Shown one piece after another: positions 62,070-64,000 of a stretch of 64,000 bases of DNA (the stretch's first letter is position 1; every line of letters starts with the position of its first letter). A program made the position numbers and the translations under genes. Origin of the DNA: Flavisphingopyxis soli. Its GTDB lineage: Bacteria > Pseudomonadota > Alphaproteobacteria > Sphingomonadales > Sphingomonadaceae. The stretch covers positions 434,001 through 498,000 of the forward strand of contig NZ_VOPY01000002.1 of NCBI RefSeq assembly GCF_007995095.1, read 5' to 3'. The notes under the pieces are model-generated. The model was not told the origin of the DNA and did not search any database. It saw only the letters and a program-made list of their open reading frames with translations.

Positions 62070-62846
62070 ATGCCAAGGACACTGATCCAGGTCGTTGCCG
62101 CGGTCTTAGTGGCATTTACCTTCATGGCTACGCCGGCGTCGGCGCAGGCGACGCGAACGTGGGTTTCGGGAGTCGGCGACGATGCCAATCCATGCTCGCG
62201 TACCGCGCCCTGCAAGACCTTCGCTGGTGCGATCTCGAAGACCGCTACGGGCGGCGAGATCAACGTTCTTGATTCGGGCGGGTTTGGCGGCGTCACCATC
62301 ACCAAGGCGATCACCATTCGCGCCGATGGTGCAACGGCAGGCGTACTCGTCGCGGGAACCAATGGCATCACGATCAATGCTCCCACGACTGCGCGCGTTG
62401 TCCTCGAAGGCCTCGATTTCGAAGGTCTGAACCAGGCCACCACTTCGGGCATCAACGGCGTGTCGATTTCGGCTGCGGGGCAGGTGATCATCATCGACTG
62501 CACGATCCGGGGCTTTCAAGTCGGCATCAATGTCCTGTCGACCGGCACATCCGACCTGACGATCGATCGCTCGACGATCATCGGCAACAGCCAGTATGGT
62601 CTGTCGCTGTCGGACGCGACGGGTTTGGGTCGCGCGTGGGTAACGCGGACATTGCTGGCCGGCAACGAACTGGGGCAGATCCGCATCAACGGGAATAAAA
62701 ATCTCGTTGTCCTGAGCGACGTTATTTTTACCGGCAGGGGCGCGCCATCTTTCCTTGTCGAAAATGGCGGAAAAGTGCTCTCGTTCGGCAACAACTCTTT
62801 CCTCGATGTGCCACCGACGGGTTACACGCTGACGTCGCAGCACTGA
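62070..62846 (+). CDS. Secreted right-handed beta-helix protein
   Basis: A 258-residue protein. A signal peptide ends at ASA-Q (about residue 25). The mature N-terminus TRTWVSGVGDDANPCSRTAPCKTFAGAISKTATGGEINVLD has two Cys likely joined by a disulfide and is shared by a widespread family. About six beta-helix coils follow (pectate-lyase-like repeats such as VTITKAITIRADGATAGVLV and GINVLSTGTSDLTIDRSTIIGNSQYG). No acidic catalytic cluster is evident, so binding or structural roles are as likely as lyase activity. Confidence 0.8.
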   Translation: MPRTLIQVVAAVLVAFTFMATPASAQATRTWVSGVGDDANPCSRTAPCKTFAGAISKTATGGEINVLDSGGFGGVTITKAITIRADGATAGVLVAGTNGITINAPTTARVVLEGLDFEGLNQATTSGINGVSISAAGQVIIIDCTIRGFQVGINVLSTGTSDLTIDRSTIIGNSQYGLSLSDATGLGRAWVTRTLLAGNELGQIRINGNKNLVVLSDVIFTGRGAPSFLVENGGKVLSFGNNSFLDVPPTGYTLTSQH

Positions 62847-62895
62847 TCTGGTCACCGCGACGCGCGAACCCGTCGCCGTAAATCGGACGCCCAAG

Positions 62896-62932
62896 AAAAG
62901 GCCGCCCCGTCGTTAGGACGGGGCGGCCTTTT
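62896..62932. terminator. Bidirectional intrinsic terminator
   Basis: A perfect 16-bp stem, AAAAGGCCGCCCCGTC with GACGGGGCGGCCTTTT, around GTTAG. It has a T run on either strand and sits between the converging beta-helix gene and rpoD, so it can end both transcripts. Confidence 0.92.
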
Positions 62933-62965
62933 CTGTGCGATCTCAATCGTGCCTTGCGCGTTCGC

Positions 62966-64000
<1,035 letters not shown>

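Noticed and set aside
61603-62115. 170-codon minus-strand frame across the intergenic region
   Set aside because: It overlaps the starts of two better genes and has an Arg/Ser-rich composition without any family motif.

Overview
The window is a high-GC chromosomal segment of an alphaproteobacterium, most likely a sphingomonad (order Sphingomonadales). Evidence for this: a DivL-type kinase with Tyr in its H-box next to tsaE-amgK-murU-addB-addA-trxA, the alphaproteobacterial AddAB pair, a large TonB-dependent receptor, long Ala/Glu/Lys-rich tails on ribosomal proteins S16 and L19, and an intergenic repeat of the GTCGAAG/CTGAG kind. No rRNA, CRISPR array, prophage or transposase gene is visible.

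Layout. 0-3.7 kb (minus strand): mtaB (cut by the left edge), dapF and a GGDEF-EAL protein. 3.9-8.2 kb: the translation/secretion cluster ffh-rpsP-rimM-trmD-rplS. It is interrupted by a 479-bp element with a DUF559 gene, which has replaced the start of rimM and is fused to it in frame. 8.3-12.5 kb: a secreted S9 dipeptidyl peptidase followed by an amino-acid permease, then a DUF2189 membrane protein. 12.7-17.7 kb: asd, a marR-emrA-emrB efflux operon and an alpha/beta hydrolase. 18-22.7 kb: a YbjN protein, AMP nucleosidase, peroxiredoxin, YqgE/AlgH, and ahcY behind a perfect 20-bp palindrome. 22.7-28.5 kb: an AT-richer locus on the minus strand with a TonB receptor, a strong terminator, a prolyl-4-hydroxylase-like oxygenase and a TPR-sulfotransferase. 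29-40.3 kb: a tightly overlapping run divL-tsaE-amgK-murU-addB-addA, then trxA. 40.4-44 kb: secA, a TauE/SafE permease and tRNA-Asn. 44.1-47.7 kb: nadK-moaA and an EAL protein with a dead GGDEF domain. 47.7-53.6 kb: mfd-sdhE facing recG. 53.7-57.1 kb: PilZ protein, tyrS, a DOMON-like gene coupled to namZ. 57.2-61.7 kb: a CoxE-like VWA protein and a MoxR ATPase with an oppositely oriented soluble chemoreceptor between them, plus a hypothetical gene. 62-64 kb: a secreted beta-helix protein and rpoD (cut by the right edge).

Functional links. AmgK and MurU recycle MurNAc to UDP-MurNAc, and NamZ, encoded about 22 kb away, is of the family that releases MurNAc. DivL is expected to tune the CckA-CtrA cell-cycle pathway. 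Three c-di-GMP proteins are present (GGDEF-EAL, EAL, PilZ). AddAB, Mfd and RecG form a DNA-repair theme. The TonB receptor, hydroxylase and sulfotransferase may form one uptake-and-modification system.

The most interesting signals are the DUF559-RimM fusion made by an element with inverted terminal palindromes, and the AT-rich receptor/hydroxylase/sulfotransferase locus with a terminator ten bases before its second gene.
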